64,000 nt of DNA from Morinoia aosen (taxonomy: Eukaryota > Arthropoda > Malacostraca > Amphipoda > Talitridae): positions 42,196,068-42,260,067 of the forward strand of contig CM059566.1 of assembly GCA_030386875.1 (NCBI GenBank), read 5' to 3'. The notes beneath the pieces were generated by a model that saw nothing but the letters and a program-made list of their open reading frames with translations, was not told the origin of the DNA and ran no database searches. The translations under genes were made by a program, and so were the position numbers. Positions 1 to 11,640 of the stretch are shown piece after piece. Position 1 is the stretch's first letter, and every line of letters starts with the position of its first letter.

Positions 1-693
1 ACCTTCATTTTTGATGAATGAACAATACATTTTTCCGTAATTTGAGAAGCTGTTAAATGTGAGAATAAGTATCACAGCAATTTCTAAAGTTCTTACAGTC
101 AACTTTCATTCTTCTCAAGTCAAATATCCTGCTAGCCTTTTGCTTCAAGCATTATCTATCTCCTCTAATAGGTTTACCCTTGCTGTGTCAGATCGCGGCT
201 CACTGTCTGCAGTTTACATTAACCCAATAACGATCAAATTTTTTGAGTCTCGAGCAAAACAATATGGTAATTCCTCTTAAATTTTCATAGTGAACTCCAG
301 TGAATATGAACTTTTCATCAAAGCATTCAGAAAATAAGAACGATGCGAGTGATTTCTTAATGTCCTTCAGAAAGGACGGTGGTCGATATAGGGCACGTTA
401 GAAAAAACAAGGTAGGGTAAAACCTTTTTTTGGTCGACCGTGTGGCGCTGCTGACGTCATGGCTGCGAACCAATAGGAGTGCTCATGTTGCATCTGGCAA
501 CACTGCTAGCCACAAATCTGGTTCTACTATTGGCCTAACGTCATATCGCAATGGTGACGTCATAAAGTTTATGTGAAAAGGGAAGCCGTTCTATTGGCTA
601 GCCAAACAAGAAGAGGTGTATTTTCCCCCATAGAAATGACTCTACCTTATTTCCTCTACTGTGACATAGGGTTAACTACTTTTCTTGGTGCAG
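1..693. other. Upstream sequence before the first visible sideroflexin exon
   Basis: No exon could be supported here. It is most likely intron, because the exon at 694 begins mid-protein and the N-terminal half of sideroflexin must lie to the left of the window. The stretch 408-648 is described separately. Confidence 0.5.
408..648. promoter_or_regulatory. CRE and CCAAT cluster between short inverted ends
   Basis: Two perfect TGACGTCAT elements lie at 452-460 and 555-563 and a half site at about 537-541. CCAAT boxes lie at 470-474 (plus) and 529-533 and 593-597 (minus). The stretch is bracketed by imperfect inverted ends, AAGGTAGGGT at about 409 and the complement of AAGGTAGAGT at 639-648. 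It could be an internal promoter (CREB/ATF plus NF-Y type) or a small MITE that happens to carry these motifs. The motifs are seen directly; function is inference. Confidence 0.35.
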
Positions 694-779
694 TCGATGC
701 CGCCACTCGTGGGCCGGCTGGTGCCCTTCACTGCCGTGGCGGCTGCCAACTGCGTCAACATCCCCATGATGAGAATGAA
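694..779 (+). CDS. Sfxn1-3: Sideroflexin, internal exon (PF..AVAAANC.NIP segment)
   Basis: Sideroflexins are multipass mitochondrial inner-membrane carriers; SFXN1 moves serine into mitochondria for one-carbon metabolism. This exon encodes 28 residues plus two bases. They contain the family's most conserved stretch, [20 protein letters not shown]. The acceptor is TTCTTGGTGCAG before 694 and the donor is GTGAGT at 780. It enters in phase 0 and leaves with two bases. Both alternative downstream exons (3861 and 6673) start with the one base needed to complete a Lys codon. The 5' exons are outside the window. The Met codon inside the exon is not a start. A longer open frame over this exon (573-854) is in another frame and is spurious. 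Confidence 0.9.
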
Positions 780-3700
780 GTGAGTCCGTCCGTTCACCTC
801 ACTCGCCCTGAACTGCTTCTCGCTCACGAAAATGACATTAGCCGACACGTTTAGGTCTTCCTAGCGGAAGCCTCTGTGACGACATGGTATATTAGTTGAG
901 TTTAGTCTTACTGAGCTCGGCTCATTGCCTCTGGTGCCATAGCAGCTTTTACATGCTATTTAGGGAGGGCTGTAGTCTAGTTCTTATACTCTTGGTATAC
1001 AGTATACTCAATTTGTTGTTTCCATGTGTAGCGAGTTATACAACTGATTGAATTTTGGCTTCCAAATGATCTTATGGCAATGAAGTAGTCTTTCAGATGC
1101 ATTTTTGGTACAAGGAATACATGATAACCTACGAATAACATCGCTTGCTGGACGTCAACAAGCATTCAATTATATAGCTCCTTACCATTTAACAAATGGC
1201 CATGTGTTGAGCGTTAGCTGATTCAGGATTTCTCTGCTCAGAAATGAGAATTGATTGTCCTCAATGAAGTTAACCTCATATTCTACCAGTGTGTGTTATT
1301 TAGATAGGTTTCTATTCTGGGCACATTGTTCCAGCTCAACATCGCAGCTTTATGTCGATTCAATTTGTTTGGTAGATTTTGTTTCAGGGTTACGATTTTA
1401 TACTAGCATGGTATGTCCATGTCAAGTGTCGGAACATTTGCTTGTTCTTCGTGAATGTGTCGTGCAGATCACAGCCATCAATTCATCGACTATTGGTTTG
1501 TTTTGTACCAAACACCGCGCACTCGTCCTGTGCTCTGTAGAGCATCAACATCGTGTGTGATCACGTCGTAGTTATCACAGTGAAATTCGCTCATGCGCGA
1601 TTGCTTTAGGCTTTGCTTAATTTTACTTCTGTTACTTTTACTGGCGTTCTTCTTCACACTGCTCAGTGTCTTCTGTTCTGATATTACCTTTCGTATTTTA
1701 CTCATTATAAAACTTTATATTTATTCTCTTATACTTCATACTGTATGTTCAGGTTTTATGTGCTTGCTTCTCTGATTGTTCATTCATTATGAAATTCCAA
1801 TTTTGTGTTTCAAATTTCTTTCTTTTAAGTTCACAGTCAACTGATTTAATTTAACACCAGTCTTGAATTCTCTTTACTTTAAACGGCAGGTCGAATTTTA
1901 TTTATTCTTAAAGGACTGAAAAATATGCTCCCGAGTCTCACAGTGTTGATGCGTTGTGGCTCTTTCATGGTTCATTTAATTGGCCTTACTTTCTGTGTTG
2001 CTGCTGCTGCTATGTTGCCGCACCTCATGGGTCGGAGTGCCTGGTTTATGCGGTCCTGTTCCTTCGTGGACGCTCCTTTAGCGCCCTATGCTTAAGTAAT
2101 TAGCGCGTTCACTGCTGATATCCCACCAGGTAAATTGCTCATTTGCGTATCGGTGTGAATGAACTGCATTTCAATTATTTCGACATCGTTTTTAGAAGAG
2201 ATTTAAGCATACGAAGTAAAATGTCATCAAGCTATTACACTTTCACACTTCTTAGGAAAGAGACAATGTTTTTTTATTTTTTTTCGAGCAGTAAAGTCGT
2301 TTTTTAATCATTGCTTCTTACAACCTTACTCAACATGAGACTGCAGGCGCACATGTGCGTTCAGCGGCAGCAAACGTGTTAATATGGTTGTTGTGCTTTC
2401 ATACATATTATTGTTAGTAATCTTCTGTATTTCCATATTAGCTTTGTTTCTGAATTTGTCTTCTCTAAATACAGTACACTGTCAGTAGCTCTGTTCTGAC
2501 TTCTATTTCTTAGACAGTTCGTCTTCGCTTCCCTCTGTTGCTCCTTCACTCGTCGAATGACTCAAAATGGTTCTGCTTTTAATTATGCAAAAGATTTAAA
2601 AATAATTCGTACGCTACTTTTGCAAAGGGTCTAATTTTTTTAGTCATATCAGACGTTAAATTAGTGTGTATGTTCAGTACATGTGTGTACTGACTTTTTC
2701 TACGGTCAATGTCATCCTAATGAGTGTTGTGTCGTATTTCCTTCACTCAATTCTATTTACATTTGCTAAAGGCTTACTATATCTCTCAACTTTTGAGATG
2801 AAAGCAGATTTTTTGTTTTCTTTTCTGTTAGACTTTCAAATAATTTTTTATGCTGTAATTTCCTCTAACATATGACGAGCCTTCATTGAATTCTTATGGT
2901 CTCTCACTCGCGATGAACTAATCATTCATTTGTATTATGACTGGCAACTACCTACTCTGTGCTTCTTTCTCAACGTATCTTCCAGTGAGCTGCAGTCAAC
3001 TCTAAAAACTTCCAATATCACACTCTGAAATATTCGTATTTTGAAACGTCTAACTTCTGTGTTCAAGCAGTACATTTTTTATCTCAACCTCTATCTGTAA
3101 TTTGTACTGACCTCCGCTCTTGAATCAATGCAGTTCTTCTGTGCATGAATCAAAGTTTCTAAATATATAGTGGTTTTGGTCGTTGCTATCTAAAAGTTTT
3201 ATTGATTGTTCTGGTACTCACAAACTGGTTTTCCCTGTCTCATTTTTTCAGGGAATCATTGGTTGGTTCTTGCTAATTTCTAAATTTTTATTTTGTTACT
3301 ACCTTGTAATTCTTTAATTCTCACTGCTGATCCTGCATTATGTAGAACGAATAAATGTTTCATCTTATTTCCATTCATAAACTGTATTTTCTTCCTTCTA
3401 TTCGTGAACTAATTCCATTCTGATTTCCCTGTGTTATTCATGAGCTTGCTCTACATTCAGCTATCAATGAATTAGATATTCAATCTGATGTTCGTAAAAT
3501 AATCTTGATGACTTGTTGACCTTTTTGCTCATAAGCTAAAGCTGCATTCCTTGGACCCTTTGCTTCTTGTAAATGTAATAGTTTTGTTACGCCCTGGTAC
3601 TGATGCCACTTAAACCTTGTGATATAACAGACACCAAATGACCCATGTGCTCAACTTACACCACTCGAACTGTGAACTGTAACTGGCACATGTCAACTTG

Positions 3701-3860
3701 TGTGCCGTAATTGTCAGTAATTGACCCGTGTGCTGCAACTGACGCGAGTTGACCCGTGTGCTGTGACTGACACAAGCGTGTGTTACAACTGACACCAGTT
3801 AACTCATATGCTGTAACTGGCAGCCACTAACTAGTGTGCCCCACTAACCGAGGGCTGCAG
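780..3860 (+). other. Sideroflexin intron, with a minisatellite at its 3' end
   Basis: About 3.1 kb of AT-rich intron with no coding signal that I can support. The last 200 bases (about 3640-3850) are a degenerate tandem repeat of roughly 30-35 bp built on the motif GTGTGCTGTAACTGACAC. It runs almost up to the acceptor of the next exon, which therefore lacks a good polypyrimidine tract. Confidence 0.6.
3640..3850. repeat. Degenerate ~30-35 bp minisatellite next to an acceptor
   Basis: Six or so imperfect units sharing TGTGCTGTAACTGACAC-like cores (variants with CAACTGACGC, TGACTGACAC, CAACTGACACC). The array ends about 10 bases before the CTGCAG acceptor at 3860. Confidence 0.75.
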
Positions 3861-3991
3861 GGAGCTGCAGGAAGGCGTGCCGTTGACGGACAGCGCAGGC
3901 CAGCGCCTGGGTGTGTCGAGCATCACGGCGGCCCAGCAGGGCATTGGGGCCGTCGGCGTCAGTAGGACAATGATGGCGTCACCTGGCATGG
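3861..3991 (+). CDS. Sfxn1-3: Sideroflexin, alternative exon version 1
   Basis: This 131-base exon encodes the loop and start of the next helix in sideroflexin, matching the family pattern REL..G(I/V)P(V/L)TD..G.RLG.S..AA..(G/A)I.......SR..MA.PGM. Here it includes [17 protein letters not shown] and later [11 protein letters not shown]. One base completes the previous codon and one base (G) is left over, giving phase 2 in and phase 1 out, the same as the exon at 6673-6806. The acceptor is GGGCTGCAG and the donor is GTGAGA at 3992. It is the better match to the sideroflexin consensus of the two versions. Its 3' end and donor are repeated twice more just downstream. Confidence 0.9.
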
Positions 3992-4235
3992 GTGAGAGGC
4001 TGTGTACCGAGCTAACCAATGGTCCTCACGATTTTAACCCACTGGAACTTTAATGAAACACTGGCCTGAGTCACCCCTTGATCACCTGGCATGGGTGAGA
4101 GGCTAGCGAGCAGGGGCTGTGCACCGAGCTAACCAATGGTCCTTACGGTTTGTGCCCACTGAAACTTCTGTGAAACACTGGCCTGAGTCACCCCTTGATC
4201 ACCTGGCATGGGTGAGAGGCTAGCGAGCAGGGGCT
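3978..4235 (+). repeat. Tandem repeat of the exon end plus splice donor (about 3 units)
   Basis: The string ACCTGGCATGGGTGAGAGGC, which spans the exon/intron border of the preceding exon, occurs at 3981, 4084 and 4201. Each is followed by a similar 100-117 bp unit (CCGAGCTAACCAATGGTCCT in the first two). The second and third units carry an extra 14 bases after GAGAGGC. The result is two spare donor sites with the same exonic context. Confidence 0.9.
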
Positions 4236-6672
4236 GTGTACCGAGGTAAAGAGTGGTTCTTACGGTTGGCGCCTATTGGAACCTCAGTGGAAGGCTGGTC
4301 CCTCGAGGTAATGGTGTTGGTCGTCTGAAGTGCTCTTGCTTCCCGCACTCCGCCCTCTGGAGCCTGATTTGGTGTTGCTGCTGAATTAGTGAAATTTTTT
4401 AGAAAATTGTGGGAATTCTAGCAACTCAGACTCTCGGTTTAAACAAAAAATTAATTGTTGAACAAAAAATTACTGAGGAATTGGAAGTTTTCCATTTGGA
4501 GTCTCCTTGATAAAACTTTTTACATCTCATTAGATGATGGAGGGATATAAAAAAACAATCAAGTTCCTAAGTAGGTAACCAAACCGACTATCGCGCTCAG
4601 TGCTGTAGAATACGGGATGAATAAACCTTGTGACCATCATTGAGCGATGTGACTGAGAGGGACTTGAAAATGACCTGAATTTTTATTTGCGCGAGAGGCT
4701 CAGGAAATTCGAGAATATTCCATGAATCTCGATAGAAACTGGTTAGAATTTAAGTTGTCACTTTCAGAGTTTCCTGGCACAGTTTCATGTACAGCAAATT
4801 TTCCCGCTATACAAAGTAGAGTAGGCTTCAACAGAGAGATCACCTAATGCAAAGTGTAGTGGAAAAGCAGTAGTGCGTTACCTACTTTATACATTTAGAG
4901 GTTGGTATTTTGAAGTTCCAGTGCAGCGGTTCTGCTAAAGCTCGGCATTTAACTTTGTGGCCGGGTAATTATCTAATGGAGCTGTTGCGATGTTTGTCTG
5001 GCATTTGTTGCATGGATGAGCTAGGTGTTGACTACCAGCAGAACCAATTGTGTCTTCTGTTGCCACACAACCATGACTGTTTCAAATTTATACGTTTTTT
5101 GTATTCGTATCGTTTACATTGTGAGTGCATGTACTGACAATTTTTCTGCCCTTCTAATTTACCTGAAAATTTAATCGATAACAAACATCGAGTGCTAATT
5201 ATCAAGTTTTCGCATGTCGTTTAGTTTTCCTGATCATTTATTTTCCTTTGTTTTTGAGTGTTTGTTGATAATTTGATGTGTCGGAGTCTTCTAGCGCCTG
5301 TTTGCCATTCAGTTCTCGCTTGCCGTCAGTATTAGCTGGTCATTTGCTGATAGTTCATCATTCAGTGCTTGCTTGTCATTCATTGTTAACTTCCCATTCA
5401 GTGTTAGCCATAACACTGAAACACAGTGCTAAGTGACACAATGCTTGCTTGCCGCCAGTAGTAGCTTGTCATTTGCTGACATCTTGCCATTAGCGCTTGC
5501 TTGCCGTTTAGTGTTAGCCTGCCACTCAGTGGGCAAGTGGCACAGTGCTTGTTTGCCATGGAATGTGTGTCGTTTAATGCATGGTAACCTGGCAATTTCT
5601 TGTGTCTGAATTATTGATTCTTCATACGCGATTGCGTGCTTTTCAAATACTAGTGCTCACATAAGACGATTCGTGCTTAACACATAACACTTTTTCGTGG
5701 CGCGCGTCACTTTCTGCTACTTCACGGTTATTACTTTGACTTACGAGTACAGTAATTCTCCCCTCTCTTTTGACGTCTCATAGCATAGAGTTTAGTTTTC
5801 CGTTGCGATGTTGCGTAAGACCTTCGTAATCCTCGTTCCTATTCATTACTCGTATGGCATAAAACACAGACACCGTGAATGCTGGTTCTTATCATGTGTG
5901 GCGCATTGGTTTGTTTTGGTGACGAGGCATTAACCTCGTGTCGAAGTTTATATCAGCTTCGCACTTTCCCATGGCTTTAATTCTGAAGGGGGAATGCATC
6001 ACTGAGGTGAATTGAATGTTGTTCTGCTCTATGAGCGTTGGCTACAATATTTGAACTTCGTTTCGTCAAGAGGATCACTTCACTCTAAATTCAAGTTTTT
6101 GATCCCACTGAATATTTTCTTCTGGTAACATCGCATTTTGCTGTAATGGTGGCTTCAAATATATTCATTTGTGAGGCTTGTTCACGCGAATATTGTGCGA
6201 AGTGTGCTTGTATTGTCGAGCTTGAGAGGATTTGCTTTCTAAGTAAATTATTTTGTGTCGATTTTTCATTTTGATGTTAGCGCTTTGAAGTAAATTATTT
6301 TGTCATTTTTTCATTTTGATGTTAGTGTGTTTTTCAATATTTGCTGTAATAATTTTAAATGTAACTTTTTGCATTTTTCATTCTATATTTGTCATTCTAT
6401 AGTCAATAGTTCTTCTTGCTGTTTTCACGTAACTGAACTTCCTAGTGTCTTTGGAAGCAACACGTATCTATGCTACTCTCATTGAGCCGAATTATTGTTT
6501 CATGAACCTCCGCCCTTGCTCGTGTCAGAAACGACTGTTCAGATACACAACTTTCACATTCAGTTTACTGTGCGTGAGCGACACAATTTAAGCAGTTTCA
6601 ACATAAACTTGAAGCAAGTTTTGCAGTGCTGAGCTTATTACTAACGTGAGTGTGGACTGGTGACACCTACAG
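3992..6672 (+). other. Sideroflexin intron between the two alternative exons
   Basis: No further exon seen. It contains the tandem donor repeat at its start and a degenerate repeat at about 5285-5590 made of TTGCCATTCAGTG and GCTTGCC motifs. The rest is AT-rich and shows nothing recognisable. Confidence 0.55.
5285..5590. repeat. Degenerate short tandem repeat
   Basis: Repeated imperfect motifs TTGCCATTCAGTG, GCTTGCCGTCAGTA, TAGCTTGTCATTTGCTGA and similar, about 20-25 bp apart. No coding meaning seen. Confidence 0.6.
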
Positions 6673-6806
6673 AGAGTGGCGGGAGACTGGCTTGTCTCTG
6701 CAGTTAGAGGACGGCTCCAGTCTCGGCGTGAGCAGCAAGAGGGCCGCCAAAGAAGGCGTAGCCATGGTTACCATCTCCAGAATAGGCATGGCCGTACCCA
6801 GCTGTG
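6673..6806 (+). CDS. Sfxn1-3: Sideroflexin, alternative exon version 2
   Basis: This 134-base exon encodes a second version of the segment encoded at 3861-3991. Both share a Glu near the start, an LG.SS turn (LGVSS), an Ala-rich stretch (RAAKEGVA versus TAAQQGIG) and a Val/Ile-Ser-Arg motif (TISRIGMA versus VSRTMMA). The acceptor is CACCTACAG and the donor is GTGGGT at 6807. Phase is 2 in and 1 out, as for version 1, so either can join 694-779 to 10595. If both were spliced in, the shifted frame meets TAG within about 15 codons. It is more diverged from the family consensus than version 1 (it ends Ala-Val-Pro-Ser-Cys in place of Ala-Ser-Pro-Gly-Met). It could therefore be a specialised isoform or a decaying duplicate; the open frame argues against simple decay. 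Confidence 0.8.
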
Positions 6807-8839
6807 GTGGGTCGATTGTTAAAAACAGCATATGATTAGACCAAGTACAGTGTTGCTAGCGTCTACGTAGTATTAATGCCTTGATTTGCATCACTGGAGT
6901 GCCATTTGGTGTTGAAACGCGTCTGGCTAACGACGCTGCTGCAGCTAATTGATTGTATGAGCAGTAGGTCGCTCGGATGTGTGTCACGCTGAGTAGTATT
7001 TGTTCGCTGATTGCTATTGTTATTGATCTACAGCCGTGTTGAGTTCAAGGCAATGATTCCAGATTAGGTTTGGTTTTCTTCACTGTGTTACTAGTTTTTA
7101 GTATTACTAATTGGCCATTCGAAAGCTCGCCCCGTGTTCTTAACATCGAGTTTTGATTGAAGACCTTTTTATGTTTTTCTTGACTTACGTGACCAAGTTG
7201 ACGTATTTGTTCATCCTTCTTGTTACGGGATGATGTGTCCAGTCAGAATATTTCAGTAACTAATACTTACGAGCCGTGCTAAGCTTGGGGTTTTGACACT
7301 GTTCTGTAGGACGCTCTTAAGTATAACCCCGAATAAAAGAGCATTTCAGGGTCATAGTCTGCCATCTGATGTTCGTCAAGTAGGCATACTTTTGAGAGCA
7401 AGTCATCAGCAACGCGCTACATATTTAATACACGAATGTAACGAAGGTTTGAATGTAATTAGTTCCATAGTCATATTTTTGGAAAATTTTGACAGCGTTT
7501 CCACCCTTTCTTTTGCGATAATTTTAGTTGAATTATCTGGTTGCGACACTTGACCTATTTTGTAGTCCACTTTCTTGACAGTATGCACCGTGCATGACTT
7601 GCTACATCGTACTACTTGCGCACAAGTTTTACCTCCTCCCTCATCTAATGGTCTGAATTTTTGGTGTGTGCATGTAAATAACCTGTCGCATGAGAACTCT
7701 AACCTACTCTCTCATTTTTGTTTTTTTTTGTTCTTCATCATCAAAGTAGTGTTTTCAGAAGAGCTCAAATTGTGCTTGTTTAATATTTTTTTTTACTATT
7801 TCGCAAGGTAATCAGTGTGTACAAACTGCACCTCTTTTAAAAAATTTGAACTCGTTAAGAAAACTTCGTAAATTACAGAAAACTCCCTATAAGCATCCCT
7901 CCGCCTATAGACTCCAGATCATCTTTAAATGTTTTTGCTCCAAAATGAGTTCAAATAACGTTAGCGCAAGCCCAGTCGGCTGGTCTGTGAGGAGGCAGTG
8001 ATCGGAGTTGCAGTTAGAGTCGTCTAGCTTGCAGTCTGGAGTTACTCCACGTGATCATGTCCGGAGAGTTCTCTTAGGATTGTGAGTGCCAGCAACCAAC
8101 AACCACGATGGTTGAAAATTATAATGCTGAGGTATTTTGATCAACGACTTATCGTGAGAAATGCGTTTCAACAGATATGAAAAGACGAATTTTGCTTGTT
8201 GAAGACTTGGATAACATTTCAAAAACTTCGTTCACATCCTGTTCAGTCGCATGAATTGAAAAGAACACTTAAGTTCTTTCATTGCACTATTCTTCGATTA
8301 TAGACGAAGTAATGATAAGAAGTATTTCATCGATTCAAAGACAGTAGGTCTAAAGTTGCTACTTTAGTGTGGCGTAAAGCTAGAACGACAGTAAACGCGT
8401 ACTTCGAATTGCAGAAACACGGGCTATGAACTCATCCGGTTCCATTGATTATTTCCATTGCGTAGGTGTGGTTTATCTTGAATCACGCGTATTCGCACAG
8501 AAATCCCCTGCCTTTTTCTGCTGACAAAAAATAAAGATGAAATTTTGTGTGAATTATTTTTAAGTCACTCTCGCGTAACCTTCGTGTGTTGTGTGCCAAC
8601 TTACATTATTGAACTGCATTACGTGTGTTGTGTGTCAATTAACATTACATCGCGGTTTTGTGTTTGTGTGTGAAATTGTAATTGTTTATTTTGAATTACA
8701 TCAAGCAGAGTTTGATTTGAACATCCGCCTGCAATCAGCGTATGGATTGTAATTTTTTGGTGATACCGTGCGCTTTCTCCTTTCGTTAGCTTCTCAAGTC
8801 TGTACTCCCTCAGGATCGCTTCCTCACTTTGGATCGCAC

Positions 8840-8893
8840 TCACTTTATTGCGGATAGGGAGGCTTAAACTAGCTAATAATAATCTAATCTCAA
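8840..8893 (+). repeat. Repeat family A, 3' fragment
   Basis: Contains the family's end AGGGAGGCTTAAACTAGC followed by TAATAATAATCTAATC. Only the tail is clear. Confidence 0.55.
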
Positions 8894-9605
8894 GTCCGTT
8901 GTGAGTCACTTTGAAATCGTGCAGATATATAGGTGGGCGTGGTCAGTCTTGATTCTTGTGATCGTGTTGCGTCAGTTACCATTATTCGCAATGTTTGCTG
9001 AGTTATTTCAATTAAAGGTCAACTGTTGTAAATTTATTCGAGCATGGCTTGTCAAACTTAATCATATTTTGTGCGTTTGCTCTTGATGTTGTGTATTTTA
9101 CCTTACGACTCGAAACTTAATAATTCTTGACGGAAACATGTCAATATGTAGGGTGGAAGGTGATAACCCAGAAAAAGCACAATTATCCAAGGACGGTACT
9201 ATTTTCAATGAAGGGGTGTAAGGAGCAAACCTTCCGTGTTTTCGTGATGACTGTATTACACAAATGCTCGTAGAGAGTTGCTGGTTCGTTGAGAGGGGTG
9301 AGGCAAACACAAGTTTAGCGTATAGCTCATGTCCCTGTCCTCCTGCAATAGAGTCCACGTCTTGCATAGGGAGACCGCAATGCTGATTCTGGGAATCGTG
9401 TGATTTATTTTCAACAACTAATCTTAATGACATTGAAAAGATTTGTTCTGCGGTGAATCCGGGGAGCTTAGCTCTTCTCGAAGAGCAGTTATGATTGGTG
9501 AACGTCTGATTCCTGCTGCTAAACACGTTTGAGTACCCGGAAAGTTTCAACGCCAGCCTGATCTTTAAGAACCTGTCGCTAAATTCTTGGTATTAGCTGC
9601 AAGAG

Positions 9606-9975
9606 GCTGGGATAGATTTTCCCTCTTGGCTAGAACTCCCAGGGGGAAATGTGAAGGATTAAGCTGAGAGGTAAGTAGACCTTTTTCTTCTCGAGATCAA
9701 ACGAGTTTTTTGTTTTGCTCTAGACCTTTTTTTTCCCTAATGCTGTCCCGTTTTTCAGCGCCTTCAATTTTCATCATTAACTTTTACCTTATTTTATAAA
9801 CTTCCTCCCTAGAACACATTGTTCATATTCTCAGGGTATCTTGTGTGGAAACACACTTTGTGCAGAAATTCTGCGTTCTCTTAACTCCATATTAAATGGT
9901 GCTTCCATTCTTTCTCTCTTTGGGATACCTTTGCTGGGGTCAAGGCGACCCAAACTAATTTATAATCTTTGTTCC
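9606..9975 (+). repeat. Repeat family A, diverged copy 1
   Basis: Shares the order of family landmarks: CTCCCAGGGGGAAATGTG, GTCCCGTTTTTCAGCGCC, TGTGCAGAAATTCTGCGTTC, CCATATTAAATGGTGC, then a purine-rich end and ACTAATTTATAATC. Clearly older than the copies at 11641 and 18893. Confidence 0.75.
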
Positions 9976-10594
9976 TTAGTTGGGGAAGTCTCGTCTATTT
10001 TCCTTCTGATTTTTGCCATTTTCTAACAAGCCACTTCATCCAATTGTCATGTTAGAATTGTGCTTAGGTTTTACGCCAATTCATTGCGATGTTTCATCTT
10101 TTAATATTCTTCACATGCTTTCTGCCATTCTCGAAACACATTTCGGGCTGATCCAAAGGCTTATAAATTGTTTGTTTAGCAATTTGGGTTGGTAGTCGTC
10201 ACACTGACGTGACCTTCCTATTTGTTCGTTTTTGCTACAGTATCCGTTCATTAGCATTTTGTTTCTTGCTGCTGTTATTTCATTTCTCTTAAAGAAGCTG
10301 CTAGAATTGGAATTTTCTCCTGACACATCGGTCTGCTGAACTCTTGTTGAAGTCGTGTCATAGCTCTTCAGCGAGTTCATGCTGATCAATTTCTACTAGT
10401 ATTTTTACTTTTACTAGTAGTAGTAAAAGTTAAAAATAAAGTACACCTCTCGTTCATAATGTGAAATTTCTGCACACCTATTTATTACACATACATGCTA
10501 GGTAAATAATTCACCCATAATAATTTACCTATATAACAATAATTCACTACAGTTCTTATAGTCTTCTGACTCTGACCACGTGCCCTTACCACAG

Positions 10595-10674
10595 TGCTGC
10601 CACCGCTCCTCATGAACTACCTGGACAAGAAGGGAGTGCTGCGTAGGATGCCCTGGATTGGGGCCCCGCTTCAG
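10595..10674 (+). CDS. Sfxn1-3: Sideroflexin, exon encoding the (I/V).PP..MN.L.KK segment
   Basis: This 80-base exon encodes a 27-residue segment. It contains PPLLMNYLDKKG and RRMPWIGAPLQ, which matches the sideroflexin pattern PPF.MN.LEKKAFLKR.PW..APIQ. The acceptor is TTACCACAG and the donor is GTACGC at 10675. It takes one G from either alternative exon and ends in phase 0. In the family this lies between two transmembrane helices. Confidence 0.9.
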
Positions 10675-11640
10675 GTACGCACGACTTGTGAACGTGATGC
10701 GGTGGTTGGTATGCACTGCTCTGGGCAACTGCCCTAAAGCCAAAACTTGCTGCACTCATATGTCAGGATACGTCAGTTTGTCGAGCTTCGATGTCTGGAT
10801 TACCCGTGAAGTAGTGACGAGGATTACTCGCTGTCTGGATTACTCATGAAGTACTGACGGTGATTAAATAAGCAGTATAAAAATGGAGCTTTTTGTCGAT
10901 CTCTAAATATTTTGCTAAGAATCTGCCTCAATATGGTGTTACTGCAACACTGGGCAATGGTTGCTCTGCGTGACGCTGCCGTAACGCCTGGGACATCTCG
11001 CCACTCATCTAAATTTCCTCTAGAGCTCTTCTCGAGAGAAGGAGTCTTAATGTTATTGTTTCGTGTTACTTATTCCCTATGGAACGAGACAATTCTATTA
11101 GTTATGAGTGCACTGACTAAATTAAATTAATTGAATAATCGTCTTTCAGACAGTTCGTAGAATGATCGAACTGTCATGCAACGTAATGTTAGTTGTGTAA
11201 TAACGTTTTATCGTAGGTTTTATCGTTTACTTCTGGAATTTATTCACGTTGCTTTCTTGTGTTCTATTTTCGTCTATATGTTGTTTAAGCTTGTTTTGGA
11301 GTTTTTCTCTTAGTAATTCGGTTTAATAAAATTAAAATGAAGTCTCTGAAAAATCAATGGCGAAATGTCAAAAAATTTAGGCTTCAGCATTCTTGAGATT
11401 TTTGATTAACGGGAGGTGAGTGGTTGATCGATTGTAAAATGTGGTATTAAGTTAAATTCACCATATTCACACAAGTTGTTAAGTGTTGTACATTGAGCGA
11501 AGTTAACCCTTTACCATCGAAGTGGATTTCAAAATCCAAATTTATCAGCAGCTCTAATATACATATTTTATTCCTTGTAAAATTTGTGCCCTAATGTGTT
11601 CTTGGAAGTTCATTTTTGAGTGGCAGTTCTTCCTCACCGT

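Larger units (their letters stand above)
6807..10594 (+). other. Sideroflexin intron with two copies of repeat family A
   Basis: No coding exon supported. It holds a 3' fragment of repeat family A near 8840-8893 and a diverged near-full copy at about 9606-9975. Open frames such as 9098-9550 (minus) have no recognisable content. Confidence 0.5.

Noticed and set aside
573..854. 93-codon open frame over the first sideroflexin exon
   Set aside because: It is in a different frame from the conserved sideroflexin reading and crosses the donor.
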